A stretch of 21,064 nucleotides of DNA from Kiritimatiellia bacterium (GTDB lineage Bacteria > Verrucomicrobiota > Kiritimatiellia > RFP12 > UBA1067), in assembly GCA_017959645.1 (NCBI GenBank), contig JAGDAE010000288.1, positions 1 to 21,064 of the forward strand, written 5' to 3'. Positions within the stretch are counted from its first letter, which is position 1, and each line of letters starts with the position of its first letter. The translations under genes were made by a program, and so were the position numbers. Shown piece after piece: positions 7,487 through 15,581 of this stretch. A model generated the notes under the pieces. The model worked only from the letters and a program-made list of their open reading frames with translations. It was not told the DNA's origin and ran no database searches.

Positions 7487-8344
7487 ATGGATACGAAAAA
7501 AACGGTATTGATCGCAATGACAGGCGCGGCGTGCTCGCTGGCCGTTTTCACGGCGTGCGGCAAGTCCGGCAACGACGCGAAAGACGTCTCGTCCCGCAGC
7601 TCCGAGACGTCGGTAGCGACGAACGACAACGGCAGCGTGTCGCGCTCGTTCGTCGAATCGACGGTCTCGACGAACGGCAACATGGTGACCGAGCGTCGGC
7701 GCGAGACCCGCACCACGACGGACACCGACGGCAACGTTCTCGAGACGTCCACCAGCGAATACGCCCAGAGCTATCCGGTTGGCGACGTCGGGTTCGCGTC
7801 CTTCCCGTCCGCTGACGAAGGCGACGCGCCGGAAGGCGAGCCGGCCGACAACGGCACGTTTCTCGGGATCAGGTTCGGAGAGACGGTCGAGGGCGAATTC
7901 GAGCGCGACGGCGACGAGCCGACGCTGCTGCGGACGAAATTCTCCCCGAAGAAGGCGCTGGAAGGTTTCGACGACTACTACGTGTACGTGACCCCGAAGA
8001 CGCACAAGGCGGCGAAGGTGTACGCGTGCGCGAAGCAGGCGGTCGAGAACGGCGCGCGCGCGCGCCGGCACTATCTCGTCGAGGCGCTCGAAAAGCGCTA
8101 CCGCACGTGGGCGCGGCTTTGCAGCTACCGCAGGCCGTGCTACGCGTTCAACATCGGGGACGGACGCCACGTCACGGCGTGCCTGCTCGGCGCGAGCCGC
8201 GACTACGAGACGGTCGTCGCCGCGTGGGACTCGGCGATGGAGAACCTGGCGGCCGACGAACAGGCCGAACTCATCGACGAGGAGCGCAAGTCGGCGGCGG
8301 AAAAACGTTCGCGCCGGGTGAATGACGCGGTCGACGCTTTTTGA
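7487..8344 (+). CDS. Hypothetical lipoprotein
   Basis: I do not recognise the family. The 285-residue product starts MDTKKTVLIAMTGAACSLAV and continues to FTAC, a lipoprotein-type signal peptide, although Phe at -3 of the lipobox is not ideal. A low-complexity Ser/Thr/Asn/Asp-rich linker follows to about residue 110, likely unstructured. The remainder looks folded (GTFLGIRFGETVEGEF, then DYYVYVTPKTHKAAKVYACAK) and ends in a charged helix. The start is well set: AAGGAGG at 7473-7479 lies 7 nt before the ATG. An in-frame ATG at 7454 lacks this. The stop codon lies in the T-rich stretch leading into the next promoter's -10 box, so the gene abuts the ABC operon but probably has its own promoter. 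Confidence 0.8.
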   Translation: MDTKKTVLIAMTGAACSLAVFTACGKSGNDAKDVSSRSSETSVATNDNGSVSRSFVESTVSTNGNMVTERRRETRTTTDTDGNVLETSTSEYAQSYPVGDVGFASFPSADEGDAPEGEPADNGTFLGIRFGETVEGEFERDGDEPTLLRTKFSPKKALEGFDDYYVYVTPKTHKAAKVYACAKQAVENGARARRHYLVEALEKRYRTWARLCSYRRPCYAFNIGDGRHVTACLLGASRDYETVVAAWDSAMENLAADEQAELIDEERKSAAEKRSRRVNDAVDAF

Positions 8345-8350
8345 TATAAT
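8341..8350 (+). promoter_or_regulatory. Promoter of the ABC transporter operon (-10 at 8345-8350)
   Basis: TATAAT at 8345-8350 is preceded by TTTTTGA, giving the same TTTGATATAAT core as at rlmN and galM. It begins directly after the stop codon of the upstream lipoprotein. Here a leader of about 33 nt follows, with a short CGCC-AAAA-GGCG hairpin (8361-8372) and an AAAGGA ribosome binding site at 8373-8378, 11 nt before the ATG at 8390. No clear -35 box is seen. Confidence 0.5.
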
Positions 8351-8389
8351 ATCCCGAAACCGCCAAAAGGCGAAAGGAACACTAAAGTC

Positions 8390-9115
8390 ATGCTGGAAGT
8401 AAAGAATCTGAAAAAGCGCTTCGGCGACTTCGAGGCGGTGAAGGGGATCTCCTTCACCGTCCCGAAAGGCGAGGTGCTCGGTTTTCTCGGCCCCAACGGC
8501 GCGGGAAAATCCACCACGATGAGAATGATCACCGGCTTTCTGCCGCCGACGTCGGGCACTGCGATCGTGTGCGGCCACGACATCTCCCTCGAGCCGGTCG
8601 AGGCGAAGAAGAACATCGGCTATCTGCCCGAATCGGCGCCGAGCTACCGCGCGATGGCGGTCGGCGAGTATCTCGGGTTCATCGCCGGGATGCGCGGGTT
8701 TTACGGCGCGGAGGCGAAAGAGCGCGTCGAGGCGGCGATCGAAAAGGCGAAACTGTCGCCGGTCGCGCGCAAAACCATCGACACGCTGTCCAAGGGCTAC
8801 CGCCAGCGCGTCTGCTTCGCGCAGGCGATAATACACGACCCGGCCGTGCTCATAATGGACGAACCCACCGACGGGCTCGACACCAACCAGAAATACGTCG
8901 TGCGCCAGATGATAAAGGAGATGGCGGCCGAAAAGTCGATCATCATCTCCACCCACATCCTCGAAGAGGTCGACGCAGTCTGCACGCGCGCGATCGTCAT
9001 CGCCGACGGCGAAATCAAGGCCGACGGCACGCCCGACAAGCTGCGCGCGATGGATCCGTCGGGCAAGCTCGACGTCGTCTTCCGCAATCTCACTTCCAAG
9101 GAGGCGAAGCTGTGA
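8390..9115 (+). CDS. ABC transporter ATP-binding protein, GldA-like
   Basis: A 241-residue nucleotide-binding subunit that should power the membrane protein encoded next. It has the Walker A motif GPNGAGKST (34-42), the signature LSKGYRQ (133-139), Walker B AVLIMDE (152-158), the D-loop GLD and the H-loop His189. The region after Walker A reads NIGYLPESAPSY, where the usual Q-loop Gln is not evident. The YLPE form is typical of ABC-2 exporter ATPases such as GldA. Its last four bases overlap the GTG start of the permease gene, so the two are translationally coupled. Cargo is unknown. GldA is a family resemblance and does not imply gliding. Confidence 0.93.
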   Translation: MLEVKNLKKRFGDFEAVKGISFTVPKGEVLGFLGPNGAGKSTTMRMITGFLPPTSGTAIVCGHDISLEPVEAKKNIGYLPESAPSYRAMAVGEYLGFIAGMRGFYGAEAKERVEAAIEKAKLSPVARKTIDTLSKGYRQRVCFAQAIIHDPAVLIMDEPTDGLDTNQKYVVRQMIKEMAAEKSIIISTHILEEVDAVCTRAIVIADGEIKADGTPDKLRAMDPSGKLDVVFRNLTSKEAKL

Positions 9116-11688
9116 AAAACACGAAAACCGTTTTCCTGCGCGAATTCAAGGCGTTTTTCGATTCGCCGGTCGCGTACGTCTTCTTGACCGCTTTTCTCGC
9201 CCTGACCGGCTTTCTGACGTTCTCGGTGGCGATGTTCTACGAGACGCGGCAGGCAGATCTGACGCCCTTCTTCTTCTGGCATCCGTGGGTCTATCTGCTG
9301 CTGGTTCCGGCGGCGACGATGGGGCTTTGGGCCGACGAGCGGCGCAACGGCACGGCCGAACTGCTGCTGACGCTGCCGACGACGGCGTGGGAGGTCTTGA
9401 TCGGCAAGTTTCTCGCGGCCTGGGCGTTCATCGGCATCGCCCTCGCGCTGACGTTCCCGGTCGCGCTGACGGCCGGCTATCTCGGTTCGCCCGACTGGGG
9501 CGCGGTGTTCTGCGGCTATCTCGGCTCGCTGCTGCTGGCGGGCGCTGCGGCCGCAATCGGCACGTTCGCCTCGACGCTGTCGCGCTCGAGCGTTGTCGGG
9601 TTCGTGATTTCGCTCGCGATGGTGTTCCTGCTGCTGATCGTAGGGTTCGATCCGGTCGTGCGCGCGCTGTCCGGCTGGCTGCCTGGAACGGTCGTCGACG
9701 GAATCGCCGCGCTTTCGCTGCTCACCCATTTCGAGGCGATGCGGCGCGGAGTCGTCGATCTCGCCGACGTCGGATACTATGCGGGAACGATCGTGTTCTT
9801 CATCGCGCTCGCGAAGATGGTGACCGACGGCCGGCGCGGCGCAAAGAAGGGCACGGTGGCCCTGGTCGCCGTGGCTGCGATCGCTGTCGCCGCCGACGCG
9901 ATTCTCGCGGCGCTGCCGCTCAGGGCCGATCTCACGGCCGAGAACCTGTACACGCTCTCGAAGGGCTCGAAAACGGTGCTGGGCAAACTCGACGCCGACG
10001 TGACACTCAAATGCTTCGTCAGCTCCAGTTCGCCAGAGATGCCGTCCGCGCTCAAAACCTACGCCAACCAGGTCGAGAATCTGTTGCGCGAATACGAGCG
10101 CGCCGGCAACGGCCGCCTTGCAATCGAGACTTACGATCCGAAGCCCGACTCCGACGCCGAGGAATGGGCGCAGCGCTACGGCGTCGAGCCGCAGAGCGTC
10201 AATCCGTTCGGTTCGGGCGTGTATTTCGGAATCGTCGCGGTCTGCGGCGACCGCGAAGAGACTCTGCCGGCGATGTCGCCGAGGACCGAGTCGACGCTCG
10301 AATACGACATAACCCGCCTCGTGACCCGCGTCGCGTGGCCGGAAAGGCCGGTCATCGGCGTGATGAGCTCGCTGCCGGGAATCGTCGGCGGAAAGCCCGA
10401 CCCGATGATGATGCAGATGGGGCAGCGTCCTCCGCAGGGCTGGGCGGCGTTCAACGAGCTGGCCAAGGACTACGAGGTGCGCGAAATCCCGGTCGACGCC
10501 GCGAGCATCGACCCCGACGTAAAGGCGCTCGTGCTGCTGCACGCCCGCGATCTGGGCGACAAGACGCTGTACGCGATCGACCAGTTCGTACTGGGCGGCG
10601 GCAAGCTCGTCGCGTGCGTGGATACGATGAGCGTCGCGGAGATGATGGCCGCGCGCCAGCAGCAGAACCAGATGATGATGCAGATGGGCGGAATGGACGG
10701 TCCTTCGACGCTCGGCAAGCTGTTCGACGCGTGGGGAGTCAAGTTCGACACCTCCAAGGTCGTGTGCGACCTCGCCTCGGCCACCAGGCTCAACAACGGG
10801 CAGGGCGGCGTTGAGGAAAACCCGGCGTTCCTCTCGCTCGGCGCCGACAACATGGAACCGGGAGATCTGCTCGTCGCCGGTCTTTCGCAGGTCATGCTGC
10901 CGTTCGCCGGTTCGTTCGAATATGCCGGAGAGGGGCTTGCGTTCACGCCGGTGATCAAGTCTTCGGGCGAACATTCGTCGCTTTCGGACAAATCGAGCGC
11001 GCAGTTCGGCCTGGCGGCCATGCGGCGCGATCTCGTGCCCGACGGCAAGGCGCGCGTGCTCGCGGCGCGGCTGGACGGCGAGTTCAAGACCGCCTATCCG
11101 AACGGCCCGGACGGGACCAACGCCGTCGCCAACGCCGTTTCGAGCGGACGCAGCTCGGTGATGCTGATCGGCGACAGCGATTTTCTCGCGGACGATTTCT
11201 GCGTGAGGACGATGCGCACGCCGTTCGGGGTGATCGCCCAGCCGCTCAACGACAACCTTGCGCTGTTCTCGAACATCGTCGAGCAGTTCGCCGGGCGCGA
11301 AGAGCTTATCGGCCTGCGCTCGCGCGGCGCCTCGAACCGTCCGTTCGAGGTCGTGGACGAGCTCGAGGCCAAGGCGCTCGCCAAGTGGCAGCGCAAGGAA
11401 TCGGAGTTGCAGGACGCTCTGCGCGACACGCAACAGCGGCTGCAGGCCCTCCAGCAGCAGAAGAGCGGCGACGAGAGGATGATCCTGTCGCAGGAGCAGC
11501 AGGACGAGATCGTGCGCTTCCGCAAGATGCAGGCCGACACGCGCCGCCAGCTCAAGAACGTGCGCAAGGAGCTTACGGCCGACATCGACGCGTTGGGCAC
11601 GCTGCTCAAATGCATCAACATAGCGCTCGTTCCGGTTCTGGTCGTTATATTCGGTCTTCTGCGCGGTTTTGCGAGAAAGAGAGGGTAA
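9112..11688 (+). CDS. Fused ABC-2 permease and GldG-like auxiliary protein
   Basis: An 858-residue fusion. Residues 1-240 form an ABC-2 permease with several membrane segments and the family motif ERRNGTAELLLTLPT (77-91), like GldF. A further membrane segment at about 248-270 leads into the GldG-type extracytoplasmic domain, which opens with LTAENLYTLSKGSKTVL and extends to about 740. A coiled-coil-like Gln/Arg-rich region and a final membrane segment (about 830-850) follow. In Bacteroidetes GldF and GldG are separate proteins. Two Met-rich stretches containing MMMQMG lie in the extracytoplasmic domain. The start is GTG at 9112, with AAGGAGG at 9098-9104 placed 7 nt upstream, inside the ATPase gene. 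Translation should depend on the ATPase gene. The transported substrate is unknown. Confidence 0.9.
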   Translation: MKNTKTVFLREFKAFFDSPVAYVFLTAFLALTGFLTFSVAMFYETRQADLTPFFFWHPWVYLLLVPAATMGLWADERRNGTAELLLTLPTTAWEVLIGKFLAAWAFIGIALALTFPVALTAGYLGSPDWGAVFCGYLGSLLLAGAAAAIGTFASTLSRSSVVGFVISLAMVFLLLIVGFDPVVRALSGWLPGTVVDGIAALSLLTHFEAMRRGVVDLADVGYYAGTIVFFIALAKMVTDGRRGAKKGTVALVAVAAIAVAADAILAALPLRADLTAENLYTLSKGSKTVLGKLDADVTLKCFVSSSSPEMPSALKTYANQVENLLREYERAGNGRLAIETYDPKPDSDAEEWAQRYGVEPQSVNPFGSGVYFGIVAVCGDREETLPAMSPRTESTLEYDITRLVTRVAWPERPVIGVMSSLPGIVGGKPDPMMMQMGQRPPQGWAAFNELAKDYEVREIPVDAASIDPDVKALVLLHARDLGDKTLYAIDQFVLGGGKLVACVDTMSVAEMMAARQQQNQMMMQMGGMDGPSTLGKLFDAWGVKFDTSKVVCDLASATRLNNGQGGVEENPAFLSLGADNMEPGDLLVAGLSQVMLPFAGSFEYAGEGLAFTPVIKSSGEHSSLSDKSSAQFGLAAMRRDLVPDGKARVLAARLDGEFKTAYPNGPDGTNAVANAVSSGRSSVMLIGDSDFLADDFCVRTMRTPFGVIAQPLNDNLALFSNIVEQFAGREELIGLRSRGASNRPFEVVDELEAKALAKWQRKESELQDALRDTQQRLQALQQQKSGDERMILSQEQQDEIVRFRKMQADTRRQLKNVRKELTADIDALGTLLKCINIALVPVLVVIFGLLRGFARKRG

Positions 11689-11692
11689 AGAC

Positions 11693-12550
11693 ATGTCGAA
11701 CAAGAAACTGGCAATCCTCGCCGCGGTCGCCGTGGCGCTCTGCGCGGCCGCGATCGTCGTGCGCAACGGCGCGAAACATTCGTCGCCGAAGCTCAACGGA
11801 ACCAGGATGGTCGAGCGTTTCCGCGCTTCCGAGGCGGCCAAGATAACGATCGGCGATACGCTGTCGCTTTCGGCCGGCGAAGAAGGCTGGCAGATCGACG
11901 CCATGCAGGGCTATCCGGCCGACCGCTCGAAAATCGTCGACGCTCTGATGCGTCTCGGCGAACTCAAGGTCGGGCAGGTCGTGCGCGGACGCGACGTCGG
12001 CAAGAAGACCCGCGTCGCGGTTCTCGACGCCGCAGGCAAGGAGCTCGCGGCCGTCACGCTCGGCGACGAGAAGCGCGGACTCGGCCGCTACGCCGAGTTT
12101 CGCGGCCAGACGGTGCTCGTCGCCGATTCGCTCGGCGTCTTCGACGAGGATCCCAAGCGGTGGTGCGAGACGAAAATCGTCGACGAGCCGTGGATCAGCT
12201 TCAGCGAGCTGGCCGATCCGTCGATTCCCGAAGACGAGTTCGGGTTCTCGACCGGCGTCGTCAAGACGGTGACGATCGCGGGAGACACCAACCGCGTCGC
12301 CACGGTCGGCGCGGTCGCCAAAGACGGCAAGTCGCGCTATCTGCGTTTGGACGGTTCGAAGTGGACGTACGTGATTCCTTCGTATTCGGCCGAACGGCTG
12401 CTGCCGAAGCCGCCTGAGCCGGAGAAGGCCGAAGAAGACGCGGAGCCGGAGGAACCGGCCAGCGAAGACGGCGATGAGCCCGTTGCCGAAGAGCCGGAAG
12501 CGCCGGCGGCGGAAGACGCGGACCCCGTTCCCGCCGCAGAAGAGGCCTGA
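11693..12550 (+). CDS. DUF4340 domain-containing protein
   Basis: A 285-residue protein with one N-terminal membrane anchor (KLAILAAVAVALCAAAIVV) and a large exported portion. The pattern AKITIGDTLSLSAGEEGWQI, the region around LMRLGELKVGQVV, and WCETKIVDEPW near residue 160 fit the DUF4340 family, which is commonly encoded after GldFG-type transporters. The last 50 residues or so are almost only Glu, Asp, Pro and Ala, a disordered acidic tail. The gene begins 4 bp after the fused permease with a GAGGG ribosome binding site. It probably works with that complex at the outer face of the inner membrane. The function of DUF4340 is not known. The stop codon directly abuts the convergent kinase stop. 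Confidence 0.8.
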   Translation: MSNKKLAILAAVAVALCAAAIVVRNGAKHSSPKLNGTRMVERFRASEAAKITIGDTLSLSAGEEGWQIDAMQGYPADRSKIVDALMRLGELKVGQVVRGRDVGKKTRVAVLDAAGKELAAVTLGDEKRGLGRYAEFRGQTVLVADSLGVFDEDPKRWCETKIVDEPWISFSELADPSIPEDEFGFSTGVVKTVTIAGDTNRVATVGAVAKDGKSRYLRLDGSKWTYVIPSYSAERLLPKPPEPEKAEEDAEPEEPASEDGDEPVAEEPEAPAAEDADPVPAAEEA

Positions 12551-13453
12551 TTATATCCGGTCCAGAGCGATCGACGACGCTCCGGTCGTCGATCGCGGCT
12601 TGAATTTCCCGCCTTTTTCCACGGCCAGGCACATCGATATTACATCGGTCCACGAATTCACCCGGTCGTCGCGGTTCTTTACCAGCATCGCCTCGAGCAT
12701 CTGGCAGAATCCCTCTGAAAGTTCGGGACGGTAGGCGCGCGGGTCTTTGGCCTGCGTCGTCTCGTCGCAGTGGGCCCGCAGAGTCTGGTCGTTGTCGAGA
12801 CCCGGGAAAAGCATGCGCCCGGTCGCCAGGTGGTAGACGCTGGCGGCGAGGGAATATATGTCGCTCCGGCAATCCAGCTCCATGTCTCCGTAGACTTGCT
12901 CCGGCGAAATGTACGCCGGGGTGCCGAGAATGTGTTCGGGTACTTCCGCTTCGTCTTCGCCTGAAAGCGAAAACGTGCGGCAGATTCCGAGGTCGGTGAG
13001 TTTCACCACGCCGTCGGAATTTATCATTATGTTCTCTGGTTTGATGTCGCAGTGCACGATGCCGTGGTCGTTCCATGCGTAGTCAAGGGCGGCGGCGACC
13101 GATTCGCAGATGAGCAGGCAGTCGGCCTCGATCAGGTGCAGTTTGCGACCGAGAAGGGCGGCGAAGTTGTAGCCGTCTACATACTCCATCTTGATGTACC
13201 AGATTCCGTTGCTGATCGTCGAGCCGTAGCTTTTGACGATTCCGGGGTGGTCGATGCGCTCCATCGCCCGCTCTTCCTCCAGAAACAGCTTGATGTCGCT
13301 GCGTCTGTCCGAATATTCCCGGTTGAGCACTTTGACGGCGATTGTTCGGCCGCCGCCTTCGAGATCTATCGCCTTCCAGACCGTCGACATTCCGCCGACG
13401 CCGCACTTGCCGAGTATCTTGATTCCTGGTATGTCTGGTGGCGTTTCGGTCAT
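12551..13453 (-). CDS. Hanks-type serine/threonine protein kinase
   Basis: A 300-residue kinase domain with almost nothing else and no membrane segment, so it is probably cytoplasmic. Visible motifs are the glycine loop GKCGVGGMSTVWKA (15-28), the ATP-binding Lys41 in IAVKVL, the catalytic loop HCDIKPEN (134-141, Asp136, Lys138, Asn141), metal-binding DLG (154-156, in place of DFG) and GTPAYISPE (177-185). The HRD arginine is Cys135, making this a non-RD kinase. Activation may not follow the usual activation-loop route, but all residues needed for catalysis appear present. The start overlaps the zinc-protein stop (ATGA, 13450-13453), so it ends the eight-gene operon. Its stop is adjacent to the DUF4340 stop with no spacer. 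Substrates are unknown. Confidence 0.93.
   Translation of the reverse strand: MTETPPDIPGIKILGKCGVGGMSTVWKAIDLEGGGRTIAVKVLNREYSDRRSDIKLFLEEERAMERIDHPGIVKSYGSTISNGIWYIKMEYVDGYNFAALLGRKLHLIEADCLLICESVAAALDYAWNDHGIVHCDIKPENIMINSDGVVKLTDLGICRTFSLSGEDEAEVPEHILGTPAYISPEQVYGDMELDCRSDIYSLAASVYHLATGRMLFPGLDNDQTLRAHCDETTQAKDPRAYRPELSEGFCQMLEAMLVKNRDDRVNSWTDVISMCLAVEKGGKFKPRSTTGASSIALDRI
12567..12596. terminator. Perfect 12-bp inverted repeat at a convergent gene end
   Basis: GCGATCGACGAC (12567-12578) and GTCGTCGATCGC (12585-12596) pair perfectly around a 6-nt loop. The hairpin begins 17 bp past the DUF4340 stop and lies within the last codons of the oppositely oriented kinase gene. It could terminate the plus-strand ABC operon, or act as a two-way terminator. 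There is no uninterrupted T tract on either side, so this would not be a classical intrinsic terminator. Confidence 0.45.
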
Positions 13454-14244
13454 TTCGCCTTCTTCTGCTTAGTACCCAGCCCGTTGCACTTCTTGCACGG
13501 ATGGGCCCGTCTGCCGTTGCAGTCTGGGCACAGAATCGCTTTCGCGCCCCCGCAGTGCGGGCACACCGATACGTTCACTTTGGTGTCTTTGGTCGAGGTG
13601 CGCCTTGTGCCGCCGGAGCGGAAGCCGCCCGACCGGATGCTGTTGCCGCCGGATTTCACCTTGGTGTGCTCCACCGTCGTCTGCACGACCTGCCAGCCGC
13701 CCTTGCAGTCGGAGCCGGGACATTTCACCGTGCCGGTTCCCCGGCATTTCTTGCACGCCTCGATGCCCGTCCAGTTGCAGGCGGGGCAAGGATGTCCGAA
13801 CGCTTCCTCGACGAGTTTTCTGGTCTTGTCGTCGAGCGTTTTGAATTTTTCGTTCGGCACGAACGCCTCGCCGACCTGGATGTCGCCTTTGCCCTGGTGC
13901 TCGGCCTGGTATTCGTCGCGGTCCTGCGCGACGATCAGTTTCAGGTCGGCGGGGTTGCAGAACGCCTCGATCCTGCCCGATCCATGGCAGATGGGACATT
14001 CTTTTTTCTTCTTGGCGGCGGCGCCGATGCGCCCGTTCGCCTGTCCGAAATTGGGTTCTTCGAGAACCAGCCTGCCGGCGCCTTCGCAGCCGGGACATTT
14101 GTCGCGCACGACGAGATCGGGCTTTTCGGCCTTTACGCTCTCGCCGGCTTTCGGCGGCGTTATCACGTAGTTGGCGGCGGTGTTTTTGTCGTTGAAGTAC
14201 TGCAGAAACGACAAGGCCGCCAGTATTGCCGGCAGAATGTTCAT
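13450..14244 (-). CDS. Membrane-anchored CxxCxGxG zinc protein (DnaJ central-domain-like)
   Basis: A 264-residue protein beginning with a hydrophobic signal or anchor (MNILPAILAALSFLQYF) and carrying eight cysteine pairs. They are Cys50/53, 83/86, 153/156, 164/167, 175/180, 228/231, 239/242 and 250/253. Several have the DnaJ zinc-knuckle form CxxCxGxG (CPGCEGAG, CPICHGSG, CKKCRGTG, CKKCNGLG). There is no J domain or HPD motif, so it is not DnaJ itself. DnaJ-type zinc domains help hold substrate proteins and can act on thiols. Any such role here is inferred. The Gly/Ser/Arg linker at 199-216 is low complexity. The gene overlaps the regulator stop (TGATG) and the kinase start (ATGA), so expression of the three is linked. 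Confidence 0.75.
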   Translation of the reverse strand: MNILPAILAALSFLQYFNDKNTAANYVITPPKAGESVKAEKPDLVVRDKCPGCEGAGRLVLEEPNFGQANGRIGAAAKKKKECPICHGSGRIEAFCNPADLKLIVAQDRDEYQAEHQGKGDIQVGEAFVPNEKFKTLDDKTRKLVEEAFGHPCPACNWTGIEACKKCRGTGTVKCPGSDCKGGWQVVQTTVEHTKVKSGGNSIRSGGFRSGGTRRTSTKDTKVNVSVCPHCGGAKAILCPDCNGRRAHPCKKCNGLGTKQKKAK

Positions 14245-15581
14245 CACAGCCCCCATTCCTTGGTTTTGCGGTGCATGGTGCGACGCGAAATCCCGAGCAT
14301 CTTGGCCGCCCGCGTCTTGTTGCCGCCGGTTCTTTCGAGCGCGGCGATTATCCGCGACTTTTCGATTTCCGCCAGCGTCGTGTCGGGGCTGAACTCCGGC
14401 TTCGGCGTTGCGGTTATTTCGTCGGGCAGGTCTTCCTCGGTTATCTTCGCGCCCGACGAGAGAACGATCATCCGCTCGACGGTGTTCCGGAGCTGTCGGA
14501 CGTTTCCTGGCCACGAATACGCCTCGAGCGTCCTCAGCGCAACCGGGTCTATGCCCGGCGTCTTGGTTCCGTTCTTTCTGGCGTATTCTTTCAGAAATCT
14601 GGACACGAGAAGGGCGATGTCTTCGGGGTGGTCTTTGAGCGCCGGCATCTTGATCGATATGACGTTGAGCCGGTAGTAGAGGTCTTCGCGGAACTTGCCT
14701 TCGTCGACCATCTGCTTGAGATCGCGGTTGGTCGCCGCGACGAGCCGGAAGTCGACCGGCGTCTCGGCAACTCCGCCGATGCGCCGGACCGATCTGGTCT
14801 CGAGCGTCCGCAGCAGCGCGACCTGCGTGCCCTGGTCGATTTCGCCGATCTCGTCGAGAAAGAGCGTGCCGCCGGCCGCCGACTCGAAACATCCTTTTTT
14901 GCCTTCTTTCAGGCCTCCGGTGAAGCTCCCCGGCTCGTAGCCGAAAAGTTCGCTCTTGAGCAGGTCTTCGGAAAAGGCCGAGCATTCGACGGCGACGAAA
15001 GGCCCTTTCGCGCGGCGCGAGAGGTTGTGGATCGCTTTCGCCGCCAGTTCTTTGCCGGTTCCGCTCGGCCCTTCGACCAGCACCGTCGCCCCGGTCGGCG
15101 CCACCTTGCGGATGATCTTGTACACATTCTCCATCGCCGGCGACTTGCCGGTGAAGTTCTCGAGCTCGCCGGACAACTGCTTCTTGAGCGCGGCGACTTC
15201 TTTTTCCAGCGACGAGGCGTGCACGAGATTGCCGATCTTGATCTCGAACGCGTCGAGATCGGTTATCGGCTTCTGCACGAAGTCGGCGGCTCCTGCCTTC
15301 ATCGCCGCCACCGCGAGATCGATGCTTCCGTACGCGGTAAGCACCAGGCAGGCGAGCGAGTGGTGCGCGGAGCGCGCTTTCTTCACCAGCTCCACGCCGT
15401 CCAGTCCCGGCATCCTGACGTCCGACACGAGAAGGGCGATGTCGGGATTGGCCTTGAGGGTCTCGAGCGCGATTTCGGCGTCCGGCGCGGTGAGGCACTC
15501 GTAGTTGCGCCCCAATGCGCGCGCCAGCACGTCGCGGGTCGGTTTTTCGTCGTCTGCTATCAGTATCTTGGTCTTTGTCAT
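14244..15581 (-). CDS. NtrC-family sigma-54-dependent response regulator
   Basis: A 445-residue regulator with three domains. The receiver (1-120) has the acidic pair Asp10/Asp11, phospho-acceptor Asp54, Thr82 and Lys104. The AAA+ domain (about 140-375) has Walker A GPSGTGKE (171-178), Walker B LFLDE (240-244) and the sigma-54 contact loop at 218-223, which reads GSFTGG and not the usual GAFTGA. A Fis-type helix-turn-helix closes the protein (TRAAKMLGISRRTMHRK). It should activate RpoN promoters when phosphorylated by the kinase encoded upstream. It overlaps that kinase gene by ATGA (15578-15581). I found no convincing -24/-12 promoter in the window, so its targets are probably elsewhere. Confidence 0.95.
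   Translation of the reverse strand: MTKTKILIADDEKPTRDVLARALGRNYECLTAPDAEIALETLKANPDIALLVSDVRMPGLDGVELVKKARSAHHSLACLVLTAYGSIDLAVAAMKAGAADFVQKPITDLDAFEIKIGNLVHASSLEKEVAALKKQLSGELENFTGKSPAMENVYKIIRKVAPTGATVLVEGPSGTGKELAAKAIHNLSRRAKGPFVAVECSAFSEDLLKSELFGYEPGSFTGGLKEGKKGCFESAAGGTLFLDEIGEIDQGTQVALLRTLETRSVRRIGGVAETPVDFRLVAATNRDLKQMVDEGKFREDLYYRLNVISIKMPALKDHPEDIALLVSRFLKEYARKNGTKTPGIDPVALRTLEAYSWPGNVRQLRNTVERMIVLSSGAKITEEDLPDEITATPKPEFSPDTTLAEIEKSRIIAALERTGGNKTRAAKMLGISRRTMHRKTKEWGL

Noticed and set aside
8797..11904. Very long minus-strand open frame (over 1000 codons) across the exporter operon
   Set aside because: It is antisense to three genes with clear domains. Its translation is Arg- and His-rich without motifs, a product of GC-rich codon bias.
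12550..12555. TATAAT on the minus strand at the end of the kinase gene
   Set aside because: It arises from the kinase's last Ile codon and stop, and no start codon follows at the 7-nt spacing seen elsewhere, so it is probably chance.
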